A stretch of DNA of 64,000 nt from an uncultured Fluviicola sp. (GTDB lineage: Bacteria; Bacteroidota; Bacteroidia; Flavobacteriales; Crocinitomicaceae). Where the stretch lies: assembly GCF_946478805.1 (NCBI RefSeq), contig NZ_CAMLDC010000005.1, positions 1 through 64,000 on the forward strand. Reading direction: 5' to 3'. Shown in pieces: positions 52,872 to 61,054 of the stretch (position 1 is its first letter; every line of letters starts with the position of its first letter). The notes below the pieces were generated by a model, which saw nothing but the letters and a program-made list of their open reading frames with translations, did not search any database and was not told where the DNA came from. The translations under genes and the position numbers were made by a program.

Positions 52872-54074
52872 TCATTTCAAAACCCAGGGAGAAATCCCAA
52901 GAGCCTTCAGTTTCGGTTCCAATTGAGAAAATTGCGAGGCAGTCCCGGCAGTAACGCGGATTTTACCGTCTTTTTCCATTATCTGACCTGTAATTCCATT
53001 GGATTCCAACAACTTGATCAGGTCTTCTGCATTTTTTTTGTCTGAATAACTTCCTACTATGATTTGTCCACCCTTTGGGGTTGGAACCACCGGATTGGCT
53101 TTTGGTTGTTCAACCACTTTCTTTGGTGCTTCCACAATCTCAGGCTGGCTTGTTTCCGACGCAACTTCTTGAACAATTTCCTTCTTCTTATTCAAAGAAA
53201 CCGGAACATAGGTGTCCTCATCCATTTCATATGAAAAAGTCTTCACATTACTTGGAAGATCTTCCAATTGCTTCTTACTTTCACGTTTAGGGAAACTATA
53301 GCTTGCTTCCGGAGCGATATATGTACCAGGTTTTGTTGAATGAAAAGGGTTAAAGTCAGACAATGAAACAACGCCCGATTCCAACACATCCGTTTTCACC
53401 GGAATCCAAAAGGAATAAAAAGCAATCGGCAGTAAGCACGCAGCGGCCACATATCTCCAAGCAGTGGATTTTTTCTTAAGTGGAAGAGTTGTTTGTTGAA
53501 TGTGTTCTTCATGAACCACTTCCAAAACCGGAACAATTGGTTCTTCCTTTAATACAAAAGAAGGTTCCGAAGTTGGAAGCAATTGTTTTTGTTCCATTTC
53601 AACAGCCTTCACCACATGCAATATTGTTTCATGCGATGCCTTGGCTTCTGCATCAGCAACTGAAACAAAATGAACAGCGCTTAATCCGAATGACTCAAGT
53701 AATAAATTATAGAAACGATCTTGTTCGAAACACAAATTTCGCTCCTGGTCGTAAAACAGGTTTCCGACACGATCAATTGTGATTCTACCACCCATTTGAA
53801 GTTTGGCCTCCCATTCAGTGATGTGCGCCTGAACTTCTTCTGCAGCTGCAGCATAAGGAATTGAATTCGCTTGTGAAAGGGCTGCAATCAATAACCCGTC
53901 ATTGTTGATCAATTGCTTATTGAACAGAACCGATTTCTTAGGTGGAATGATCACTCCTTTCGCAGAATCAATTTTCGCAGAAGTGCGTTGTGCCACGAAT
54001 CCACCAAAAGATGGAACAATCACACAATTGTGTTGCAATAATAAATCCCCGATAAGCTGTTCAACTGTCAACAT
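52872..54074 (-). CDS. HU-CCDC81 and SPOR domain protein
   Basis: 400 residues. Residues 1-130 hold the two CCDC81-like HU domains found in Bacteroidota (LLLQHNCVIVPSFGGFVAQ and ITIDRVGNLFYDQERNLCFE). A transmembrane helix follows (about 205-225, WRYVAAACLLPIAFYSFWI). Then comes a Pro/Glu-rich linker and a C-terminal SPOR domain (IIVGSYSDKKNAEDLIKLLESNG), which binds denuded peptidoglycan at division sites. The protein probably links nucleoid or cytoplasmic factors with the septal cell wall (inference). A -7 box ends 4 nt before the ATG. Confidence 0.88.
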   Translation of the reverse strand: MLTVEQLIGDLLLQHNCVIVPSFGGFVAQRTSAKIDSAKGVIIPPKKSVLFNKQLINNDGLLIAALSQANSIPYAAAAEEVQAHITEWEAKLQMGGRITIDRVGNLFYDQERNLCFEQDRFYNLLLESFGLSAVHFVSVADAEAKASHETILHVVKAVEMEQKQLLPTSEPSFVLKEEPIVPVLEVVHEEHIQQTTLPLKKKSTAWRYVAAACLLPIAFYSFWIPVKTDVLESGVVSLSDFNPFHSTKPGTYIAPEASYSFPKRESKKQLEDLPSNVKTFSYEMDEDTYVPVSLNKKKEIVQEVASETSQPEIVEAPKKVVEQPKANPVVPTPKGGQIIVGSYSDKKNAEDLIKLLESNGITGQIMEKDGKIRVTAGTASQFSQLEPKLKALGISPWVLK

Positions 54075-54078
54075 GTCA

Positions 54079-54086
54079 CAAAGTTA
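54079..54086 (-). promoter_or_regulatory. -7 box TAACTTTG, 4 nt from the start codon
   Basis: Exact TAnnTTTG on the minus strand for the HU-CCDC81/SPOR gene; a leaderless transcript is predicted. Confidence 0.6.
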
Positions 54087-54149
54087 TGAAAATCACACCT
54101 TAATGTACGCAATAATCGAAAAAGAGTTGCAGGTTTATATGTAATGAGT

Positions 54150-54157
54150 TAGTTTTG
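54150..54157 (+). promoter_or_regulatory. -7 box TAGTTTTG
   Basis: Exact TAnnTTTG, 15 nt before the ATG at 54173 and 63 bp from the divergent box at 54079-54086. The TTG at 54155 that would extend the frame is part of it. Confidence 0.55.
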
Positions 54158-54172
54158 AGCAAAATTAAACTT

Positions 54173-55750
54173 ATGAAACACCTCTACTCGCTTGTATTTA
54201 TGCTTTTTGCATTATCAAGCTCTAACCTAATTACAGCGCAAATCATTCCGAATGTTACCTATACGAATGATAATACCATGACTTGTTCCGGAACAGCTTC
54301 AGCAGCTCCTACCGGTGGTTCAGGTGGTTATTCATATGCGTGGAGTACCGGTGAAACAACAAGCTCAATTGCCGGATTGTGTGCCGGATCTTATTCCGTC
54401 TATATTCAAGATTCAAACCAGGATACTGTCAGCTTTAATTTTACCATCACGAATCCATGTTCGAATCTGACTGTTAATCTTTCTACTACGAATTGTACGC
54501 TCGGAAATTGCGACGGCACGATTCAACTGACAGTAACAGGCGGAAGTGCTCCATATACTTATAATTGGTCAAACGGAGCCGGAATGACGGTACAGAACCA
54601 AACAAATATTTGTCCGGGAACTTATAGCGTCATCTGTACAGATATGAACGGCTGCACGACCAGTGCCAACGCGACTGTGAATGCTCCTTGTGCTAATTTC
54701 TCAGGTAATATTACTTCTACCCCTGCCTCAAGTCCTGCAATTTGTGACGGATCAATTATGTTTAATCCATTTAACGGAGCTGCTCCATATACTTACATTT
54801 GGAACACCGGTTCAACTGTACAAAACAATCTGAATCTTTGTGCCGGAAATTATACTGTAACATGTACAGATTCAAACGGCTGTGCAATTACAGCAACAGG
54901 AACTATAATTGACAGCTCATCAACCCCAACTCCGCTTGTAGTAAACCTGACATCTACGGATGATCTAACGAATAACTGCAGTGGTTCGGCTTCTGTTGCT
55001 CCAACGGGTGGTTCGGGCGTTTATTTTGTAGAATGGAGCACTGGTGCAACAACCAATTCCATCAGTAATCTGTGTGCAGGTATCTATTCTGTACTTACTT
55101 GGAGTACCTTTTATTTTGACAGCACAACCGTTAGCTTTGTAATTGCGGATTCTTCTTCGACTTACAACAATAATCCATATCCGAATGGAGCAATCAACGA
55201 TACATTGTATACTGATTTGGTTACGAATTGTATAATCGATTACAATACGATTGACTCAGCTTCATTATACCAGGCGGTATACAACTCAAGCAGTCAAAGT
55301 TTGTATGTTACTTGGGCCGTTTATTCTCCAACGGATACGGTTTATATCAGCGATACACTTGCCTTGATTGGAAATCCGGGTTATTATTCTCTTACGATTT
55401 CTGTTTATTGTCCGAACAAATCCATCAATGATTTCTTCAAAATAAATGATGTCATTTACTTTGACGGAACAACGGTTTGGACATCAACACTTGGTTTGGA
55501 TGAACAGCATTTGCTGGATAATGCTACTATTTACCCGAATCCATTTAGCAATTCCATTTCTGTCGATAACAAAGATGGTTTGATTCAATCCGTGAAATTG
55601 ATTGATCTGAATGGACGTCTTATTTCCGAGATGAGCAATCCGAATTCTGGATTGGTTGAATTGAATCAATTGCAATCTGTTTCTTCCGGAACCTATTTGT
55701 TGATTCTTTCAGGAGAAAATTCTTCTAAAACTTATAAAGTAATTAAATAA
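54173..55750 (+). CDS. SprB-repeat T9SS cargo protein
   Basis: 525 residues. The start at 54173 (MKHLYSLVFM) gives a clean signal peptide ending NLITAQ. Residues about 30-340 contain four SprB-type repeats (GGSGGYSYAWSTGETT, then LCAGSYSV; later GGSAPYTYNWSNG and CPGTYSV), named after the Flavobacterium gliding adhesin SprB. A ~100-residue module (about 345-445) with VYCPNKS and IYF is shared with the delta-60 protein at 8548-11748. A T9SS sorting domain (ATIYPNPFSNSIS to KTYKVIK) ends it. Probably a small surface adhesin. Confidence 0.87.
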   Translation: MKHLYSLVFMLFALSSSNLITAQIIPNVTYTNDNTMTCSGTASAAPTGGSGGYSYAWSTGETTSSIAGLCAGSYSVYIQDSNQDTVSFNFTITNPCSNLTVNLSTTNCTLGNCDGTIQLTVTGGSAPYTYNWSNGAGMTVQNQTNICPGTYSVICTDMNGCTTSANATVNAPCANFSGNITSTPASSPAICDGSIMFNPFNGAAPYTYIWNTGSTVQNNLNLCAGNYTVTCTDSNGCAITATGTIIDSSSTPTPLVVNLTSTDDLTNNCSGSASVAPTGGSGVYFVEWSTGATTNSISNLCAGIYSVLTWSTFYFDSTTVSFVIADSSSTYNNNPYPNGAINDTLYTDLVTNCIIDYNTIDSASLYQAVYNSSSQSLYVTWAVYSPTDTVYISDTLALIGNPGYYSLTISVYCPNKSINDFFKINDVIYFDGTTVWTSTLGLDEQHLLDNATIYPNPFSNSISVDNKDGLIQSVKLIDLNGRLISEMSNPNSGLVELNQLQSVSSGTYLLILSGENSSKTYKVIK

Positions 55751-55767
55751 GATTGCTTCATTATTTG

Positions 55768-55800
55768 AAAACCCCGGTTCGAAAGAGTTGGGGTTTTTTA
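55768..55800. terminator. bidirectional terminator between convergent genes
   Basis: AAAACCCC/GGGGTTTT stem (55768-55775 with 55790-55797) followed by TTTTTT-type bases on the plus strand and TTTTCAAATAAT on the minus strand. It serves the SprB-repeat gene and probably also the flippase gene, whose stop lies at 55798. Confidence 0.8.
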
Positions 55801-57264
55801 TTTTCTGCGAAGAGCTGAAAGTTTCACTCCTTCCACTGACATCACGATGTAAATGAATCCGATGATAAGTAGGTTATTCAATCCGAATTTAATGAGTGAA
55901 TGATCTCCATAAGGAAGTTTAACCGAAACAAAATAGATTAGGATACTCATTCCCAGGTAAAGGAAAAACTTACGTAGGTTGTATTTGATCGGGAAGTGTT
56001 TTTGTCCCCATAAATAAGAAACCACCATTTGGAATGCATAAACGATCAATGTAGCCCATGCACTTGCCATAAAACCAAATTTTGGAATAAATAAATAATT
56101 GATCGCTATCGTCAAAAAAGCACCCATAATGGAAATGTACGCTCCGTACTTTGTTTGGTTTGAAAGCTTATACCAGATACTTTGGTTGATGTAAACTCCA
56201 AAGAAAACGTTTGCCAACAAAAGAATGGGAACAACATGTAGTCCTTTCCAAAATGTTTCATTCGAAATAAAGTATTTGAAAATGTCCAGATTCAAAGAAA
56301 CTCCAAGGAATATCAAACAAACTATTGCGACAAAATAGTTCATCAGTTTGATATACAATTTATTCCGATCCTGGTTCTTCATCTGGTTGAAGAAAAACGG
56401 TTCTGCTGCATATCGATAAGCCTGAAGTAGAATTGTAACGAGCATTGCCAATTTGTAACACGCACTGTAAATACCAATTTGTGCATCCGCCATTTTTGCT
56501 GTAAACCCATTTGCAGGATCATAAAGCATTTGCTTCAGCATGATTCTGTCGATTACTTCGTTGATAATTCCGGCGAAACCGGCGATGACGATTGGAATGG
56601 CATAAACCATCATTTTTCGCAATAAAGGAACATCCAGCTTAAATCGAATTCCTGTAAAATCTTTTCTTAGCATGATTGGTTTAACCAAACTGGAAATCAG
56701 GTTTGCCATCAAAATGTAGAACACTCCATTAACGGGATCCTCCTTATCAACAAAAAAGTAGAGTAATACCAGATTCAGAAGAATATTTACTCCTATCGAT
56801 GAAAACTGAATAATGGCAAATTCCTTCGCTTTTTCTTCTGATCGAAGTTTTGCGAGAGGTAAACTGGAAACCGCATCAATGGTAACAATCGCTCCCATCA
56901 GGATAATATATTCCGGATGTTCATTGAACAAAAGGGTATCTGCAATGCCTTGATTGAATCCTAATATGACCAGGAAGAAAGCGACATTCAAAAGTAAAAC
57001 GGTTAGAAAGCCGTTTTGAAAAACCCGTTTCTTATCATCAGTATCCTGAATGAAGCGAAAATAGGTTGTCTCCATTCCGAAGGTCAGCAAAATCATTAAA
57101 AAAGCTACAAATGCATACAATTGGGAAACCACTCCATATTCTTCCGGATGTTTAACAAATATGGAAGTATAAAGCGGAACCAATAAATAGTTCAGGGTTC
57201 TCCCCAAAATGGTAGATAACCCATAGACAGCTGTTTGCCCTAATAGTTTTTTAAGCGGATTCAA
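55798..57264 (-). CDS. polysaccharide/oligosaccharide flippase (MATE-like, Wzx type)
   Basis: 488 residues with about 12-14 hydrophobic helices. The N-terminus (KLLGQTAVYGLSTILGRTLNYLLVPLYT) and FGMETTYFRFI segment are typical of the polysaccharide-synthesis flippase family. It moves lipid-linked sugars across the inner membrane. It starts immediately after the enoyl-CoA hydratase stop (adjacent bases), so they are co-transcribed. The glycosyltransferases at 41-43 kb could supply a substrate, but this is not shown. Confidence 0.9.
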   Translation of the reverse strand: MNPLKKLLGQTAVYGLSTILGRTLNYLLVPLYTSIFVKHPEEYGVVSQLYAFVAFLMILLTFGMETTYFRFIQDTDDKKRVFQNGFLTVLLLNVAFFLVILGFNQGIADTLLFNEHPEYIILMGAIVTIDAVSSLPLAKLRSEEKAKEFAIIQFSSIGVNILLNLVLLYFFVDKEDPVNGVFYILMANLISSLVKPIMLRKDFTGIRFKLDVPLLRKMMVYAIPIVIAGFAGIINEVIDRIMLKQMLYDPANGFTAKMADAQIGIYSACYKLAMLVTILLQAYRYAAEPFFFNQMKNQDRNKLYIKLMNYFVAIVCLIFLGVSLNLDIFKYFISNETFWKGLHVVPILLLANVFFGVYINQSIWYKLSNQTKYGAYISIMGAFLTIAINYLFIPKFGFMASAWATLIVYAFQMVVSYLWGQKHFPIKYNLRKFFLYLGMSILIYFVSVKLPYGDHSLIKFGLNNLLIIGFIYIVMSVEGVKLSALRRK

Positions 57265-58047
57265 TTATCCTCGGAAGTTTGGTTTTCTTTTTTCAATAAA
57301 CGCTCCTGTTCCTTCTTTGAAATCAGCCGTTCCGAAACATTTACCGAATTCTTCTACTTCGGCATCAAATCCTTTTTGTCCACCTTCTGAATACAATGCG
57401 TTTACTGCACGAATAGCAGATGCGATAGCCGTTCCGGAATTCTTCAGGATCTTGGTTGCCATTTCATTCGCCAAATCCATCAATTCTTCAGGTTCGCATA
57501 CATGATTCACCAAGCCCCAAGTTTTCGCTTCATCGGCAGAAATCATCCCAGCAGTGAAAATCATTTCATTTGCCTTACCTCGACCAACCAATTGCGTTAA
57601 ACGCTGCGTACCTCCATAACCCGGAATTACTCCTAAGGAAACTTCCGGAAGACCCATTTTCGCATTTGCAGAGGCGATGCGGATATGCGAAGCCATTGCC
57701 AATTCCAATCCACCTCCTAAAGCGAAACCATTCACTGCAGCAATTACCGGAGTGGTCATATTCTCAATAAAAGAAAACAATAATTGCTGTCCTTGAGCAG
57801 CTAATTCACGACCCTTTTCAACTGAAAAATCTGCAAACTCCTTAATATCAGCACCCGCAACAAAGGCCTTCTCACCTGATCCGGTAAGAATCACAACACC
57901 TGTTCCGGAATCTTCATTCGCCGCATTCAGCGCGTGATTCAATTCGGAAATGGTTTGCTTGTTCAACGCATTTAATTGGTTCGGGCGATTGATTGTAATT
58001 GTTTGGGTATGTCCGTTTTGGGACACCAGGATATTTTCGTAAGTCAT
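57265..58047 (-). CDS. enoyl-CoA hydratase/isomerase (crotonase family)
   Basis: 260 residues, normal length. It has the oxyanion-hole segment AFVAGADIKEF and the two likely catalytic glutamates, in FALGGGLELAMASHIRIAS and GLPEVSLGVIPGYGGTQRL. It hydrates 2-enoyl-CoA in fatty-acid or amino-acid breakdown. Other beta-oxidation genes are not in the window. The flippase gene begins on the base after its stop, an unusual operon partner for a crotonase. Confidence 0.94.
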   Translation of the reverse strand: MTYENILVSQNGHTQTITINRPNQLNALNKQTISELNHALNAANEDSGTGVVILTGSGEKAFVAGADIKEFADFSVEKGRELAAQGQQLLFSFIENMTTPVIAAVNGFALGGGLELAMASHIRIASANAKMGLPEVSLGVIPGYGGTQRLTQLVGRGKANEMIFTAGMISADEAKTWGLVNHVCEPEELMDLANEMATKILKNSGTAIASAIRAVNALYSEGGQKGFDAEVEEFGKCFGTADFKEGTGAFIEKRKPNFRG

Positions 58048-58128
58048 TTTAAAGTCTTTTTGTAAAGTTATTCATTTTTGGTGTATTCCCGATACCATCA
58101 CAAAGTGCGAATTATACCGGAAAACAAT

Positions 58129-58677
58129 TCAGTTTTTCCGCAACTTCTTATAGAGTCTTATACCCAACATTAGGGCAATTCCAACTCCAAAAAATCCAAT
58201 TACCCCACCAAGCCATCCCAAACTGGACTTCATGATTACCAGGAAAACGATTGCAACCAACAAGAGGGTTGCCACTTCATTCCAAAGTCGCAAATGACCG
58301 GAAGTCCATTTCGATGAGCCATTCTTTAGACGGTTCATAATTCCCTGACAAATAAAATGGTACACCAAAAGAATTGCTACGAAAGTGAGTTTGATGTGCA
58401 TCCAAGGCATTTTTAACAGCCCTGCATTCGCAATGAGCATCAAGGTTCCGAAAACAACCGTCAGGATCATAGCCGGGGTTGTGATAATGTACCACAATCG
58501 GTTTTGCATCACGTTAAACTGTTCCTGCAAAACACGTTTTTCATCTTCCGGTCTCGAATTGGATTCCGTATGATAAACGAAAAGCCTTACCATATAGAAC
58601 AGGCCGGCAAACCAACTCACTACAAAAATGATATGCAGCGCTTTCCAGACAGCGTAATTTTCAGCTAAGAAATTCAT
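58129..58677 (-). CDS. hemJ: HemJ-like protoporphyrinogen IX oxidase
   Basis: 182 residues with about four membrane helices and the family motif ALHIIFVVSWFAGLFYMVRLFVYH (His15, His36). HemJ (UPF0093) oxidises protoporphyrinogen IX to protoporphyrin IX in the inner membrane. The ATG at 58677 (MNFLAENYAV) is chosen because an exact -7 box ends 5 nt before it, whereas the longer frame would start upstream of that box. It complements hemL in the window for heme synthesis. Confidence 0.85.
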   Translation of the reverse strand: MNFLAENYAVWKALHIIFVVSWFAGLFYMVRLFVYHTESNSRPEDEKRVLQEQFNVMQNRLWYIITTPAMILTVVFGTLMLIANAGLLKMPWMHIKLTFVAILLVYHFICQGIMNRLKNGSSKWTSGHLRLWNEVATLLLVAIVFLVIMKSSLGWLGGVIGFFGVGIALMLGIRLYKKLRKN

Positions 58678-58682
58678 CGGCA

Positions 58683-58690
58683 CAAAGTTA
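58683..58690 (-). promoter_or_regulatory. hemJ -7 box TAACTTTG, 5 nt from the start codon
   Basis: Exact TAnnTTTG on the minus strand, which sets the hemJ start at 58677 and predicts a leaderless transcript. Confidence 0.6.
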
Positions 58691-58745
58691 AAAAGAAACG
58701 GGAACACAAATTGCGTTCCCGTTACTAAATTCTTATCTATTGAAA

Positions 58746-59276
58746 TTAAACTTTCATTCCTTTAACAACACGATCTTTGCGTTTTGTTTTTTGAAGTTTC
58801 TTGATGCGAACTTGTAGAAATGCACTGCTTCCACCAGATGAAACCGTATAAGTTTCGTTTCCATATTCCATCGTTCCGCCATTATTTTTCCAATCTGCAA
58901 CCAGGTAGTATTTTCCACTTGTTTGCGTTGCACGGGTTGCAAACTTAATTACTTTACCGGAACCAACTTCAAAACGAACAATCACTTCATTGTTTGGTCC
59001 GATTTTCTCGAAAACCCCTCTTGTATTCGTAGGAATAATGATACGATTCTGGGTTTTAGATGAATTCACTACCAATTCTCCTGAACTTCCAGTTCCTTGA
59101 TTACCTGAAGATTGATTCTTCTCCAAAATAATATTTGAAGACGTGTAAAACTGAACCTTCGTCATGTTCTCCGGTGATAAATCAAAATCCTGTTTTACTT
59201 GTTCCGTGTAAGGAATTTTCTGAGCACAACTTACCACAAGAAGAGTTAAAACTGCAAAAGCAAAAATTCGTTTCAT
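58746..59276 (-). CDS. putative lipoprotein, unknown function
   Basis: 176 residues. The ATG at 59276 (MKRIFAFAVL) starts a lipoprotein signal with Cys17 (LLVVSC); the longer upstream frame is ignored since it would read through the promoter region. The mature part is rich in beta-strands (VQFYTSSNIIL, GELVVNSSKTQNRIIIP, VIVRFEVGSGKVIKFATR) and ends basic (KTKRKDRVVKGMKV). I do not recognise a family. It lies between hemJ and the cyclase-family gene, all on the minus strand but probably with separate promoters. Confidence 0.75.
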   Translation of the reverse strand: MKRIFAFAVLTLLVVSCAQKIPYTEQVKQDFDLSPENMTKVQFYTSSNIILEKNQSSGNQGTGSSGELVVNSSKTQNRIIIPTNTRGVFEKIGPNNEVIVRFEVGSGKVIKFATRATQTSGKYYLVADWKNNGGTMEYGNETYTVSSGGSSAFLQVRIKKLQKTKRKDRVVKGMKV

Positions 59277-59305
59277 GTTTAAATAATTTTCAATTTTGAG
59301 ACACC

Positions 59306-59313
59306 CAAAAATA
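59306..59313 (-). promoter_or_regulatory. -7 box TATTTTTG
   Basis: Exact TAnnTTTG on the minus strand, 29 nt before the lipoprotein ATG at 59276. Confidence 0.5.
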
Positions 59314-59347
59314 GCGCCACTTTTATTTTTTAGCAAATATAATCTTT

Positions 59348-60115
59348 TTAGTCCTCCGCGTTTCGATGAAGTGGAAACAAAACCGGTCTGCTGGGTGTTG
59401 CATCATTTACAAAAGGCGCTGTTTGAAGATTCAACATGTATTCTCCATCTAAAACCTCATCCGGAATATACACCATTTCCGTAATCGTTCTGTCAAATCT
59501 CTGGTTATTTGGAACACCCCAAAAACCATGATGAAAAGCCAATTCTCCTCCATCTTTTTCACGATCTACCGAAGGCGTATCAATCAGTAAATGATTCACT
59601 CCCAACCTATCCAAGATAGGTAAAATATCTACATCACAATATGCCGGATTGCTATCCGAATAATTCAAATGCATTTTGCCTTGATCATTTGGAAGGGTCC
59701 GGATAATTAATGATTCTGCTTTGAAGCCTTCCAACTGTTCAGAGATTGTTGATGCCGTTACTACCCTGTCAACGGATCCATCAGCCTGCAAACGAATTTC
59801 CGGAGCAACGGTGATCAATACGGAAGAATAAAGCAATTCATCAAGTATGCCGTTTACAGAATGGACTTCAGGAGTGATATGGCCTAAACATTCCGTATGT
59901 GTTCCATGGCCATGCGGGTTGAAGTGAATCGAACGAAAGTTGACGCTTCCCCCTTCTGCAACAGCACCTACCCAACCATTTTCGCGAACGGGTTCAATAA
60001 CCGGTGGTGAAACATACCATGCACGCACATTCTGTTCCGTTCCTTCCAATGGAATAGAGCAGTCTATTCCCTCATTTGTTAAAATATAACTTCCGTCTCC
60101 GAGAAATAATTGCAT
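59348..60115 (-). CDS. cyclase-family metal hydrolase, possible kynurenine formamidase
   Basis: 255 residues. The metal site of the cyclase/KynB family is visible as HGHGTHTE followed by CLGH (His70, His73, Glu75, His79), with Glu in place of the usual Asp. IDTPSVDRE and AFHHGFWG near the C-terminus fit the fold. In this family KynB hydrolyses N-formylkynurenine. Because kmo and kynU are in the window and no other formamidase is seen, it is a candidate for that step; other family members act on different substrates. It follows the M48 protease gene by 8 nt. Confidence 0.8.
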   Translation of the reverse strand: MQLFLGDGSYILTNEGIDCSIPLEGTEQNVRAWYVSPPVIEPVRENGWVGAVAEGGSVNFRSIHFNPHGHGTHTECLGHITPEVHSVNGILDELLYSSVLITVAPEIRLQADGSVDRVVTASTISEQLEGFKAESLIIRTLPNDQGKMHLNYSDSNPAYCDVDILPILDRLGVNHLLIDTPSVDREKDGGELAFHHGFWGVPNNQRFDRTITEMVYIPDEVLDGEYMLNLQTAPFVNDATPSRPVLFPLHRNAED

Positions 60116-60123
60116 AAAGTTGT

Positions 60124-60927
60124 TTAAGGTAATTTGGCTATCATCTTTTTGTATTCGGAAGCAAAATCATTTACTCCCTGACAAGCCATTTCAATTTTAT
60201 AATTCCTGAATGCTTCGATGCGATTTTCAGGGTTAGGATGGGTACTTAGGAATTCAGGTGTGCGAGAACCTCCAGCGGAGTTGATCTTTTCAAAAAAGCC
60301 CGCTCCACCATCTGCCTGGTAAACCGTAGGGCAAAGAAAGGTTACTGAGCCTTTATCAGCTTCAGATTCGTGATTACGGGAGAATTTCAGTCCCACCAAA
60401 CCTGCTGTAATCTGAGATAATTGTTGGTAATTACCCGCCACGATAGCAAGCAGGGTTTGAACTCCATACATCTGAGTCATCTGGCGTGTAGAATGACGGA
60501 AATCCGCATGAGCAATCTCATGACCCAATACTCCTGCCAATTGAGCTTCATTATCAAGGTACTTCAAAATACCGGTGTACACATAAATATAGCCACCCGG
60601 TGTACAAAACGCATTCAACGTACTGTCATCATGGATAATGCGCAATCTCCAGGCAAAATCTGCTTTGTGTTTCACCTGACCGGAATTCAAAATGTTGTTT
60701 CGAACTTTGTAAAGATATTGGTATATCTCCTTATGGGACGCAGAATCTAATAACGGATATTCCTTTGGATTCCCATCAATTTCAGCAGCTACCTGAGCAC
60801 CCAATTGACGATCCTGCTCTACCGGAAAAAGGTTAATTCCCGAACCTAATTCTTTAGATCCTTTACAATTCATTAAAACACTGGCTCCTCCGACCAGCAG
60901 TAAAGAAAAAACAATAACTCGCTTCAT
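60124..60927 (-). CDS. M48-family metalloprotease, lipoprotein
   Basis: 267 residues. The signal peptide appears to end at Cys21 (VLMNC), suggesting a lipid anchor. The zinc site HEIAH (136-140) lies in VLGHEIAHADFRHSTRQM, and the third ligand Glu is in SRNHESEADKGS. It is similar to the BepA/LoiP-type periplasmic M48 proteases (quality control of the outer membrane). It is first in an operon with the cyclase-family gene (8-nt gap). -7 box at 60944-60951. Confidence 0.9.
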   Translation of the reverse strand: MKRVIVFSLLLVGGASVLMNCKGSKELGSGINLFPVEQDRQLGAQVAAEIDGNPKEYPLLDSASHKEIYQYLYKVRNNILNSGQVKHKADFAWRLRIIHDDSTLNAFCTPGGYIYVYTGILKYLDNEAQLAGVLGHEIAHADFRHSTRQMTQMYGVQTLLAIVAGNYQQLSQITAGLVGLKFSRNHESEADKGSVTFLCPTVYQADGGAGFFEKINSAGGSRTPEFLSTHPNPENRIEAFRNYKIEMACQGVNDFASEYKKMIAKLP

Positions 60928-60943
60928 CGCATTGACATTTATA

Positions 60944-60951
60944 CAAAAATA
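60944..60951 (-). promoter_or_regulatory. -7 box TATTTTTG
   Basis: Exact TAnnTTTG on the minus strand, 16 nt before the M48 protease ATG at 60927. Confidence 0.5.
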
Positions 60952-61041
60952 GATTAATTCCCAAAACTTTAGGCTTCAACCAATCATTTATACTCACAAC
61001 TGTATTATTGATTTTAATAGTTCTGTTTAACTTTACATAGT

Positions 61042-61046
61042 GGAGG
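61042..61046 (+). promoter_or_regulatory. strong Shine-Dalgarno GGAGG deciding the uvrC start
   Basis: GGAGG lies 8 nt before the ATG at 61055. It is unusually good for this window, where Shine-Dalgarno sites are nearly absent. It contains part of the alternative GTG codon (61040), which argues against that start. Confidence 0.65.
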
Positions 61047-61054
61047 ACAAAAAA

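Noticed and set aside
61040..61054. GTG start for uvrC at 61040
   Set aside because: The codon overlaps the GGAGG site that is ideally spaced for the ATG at 61055.
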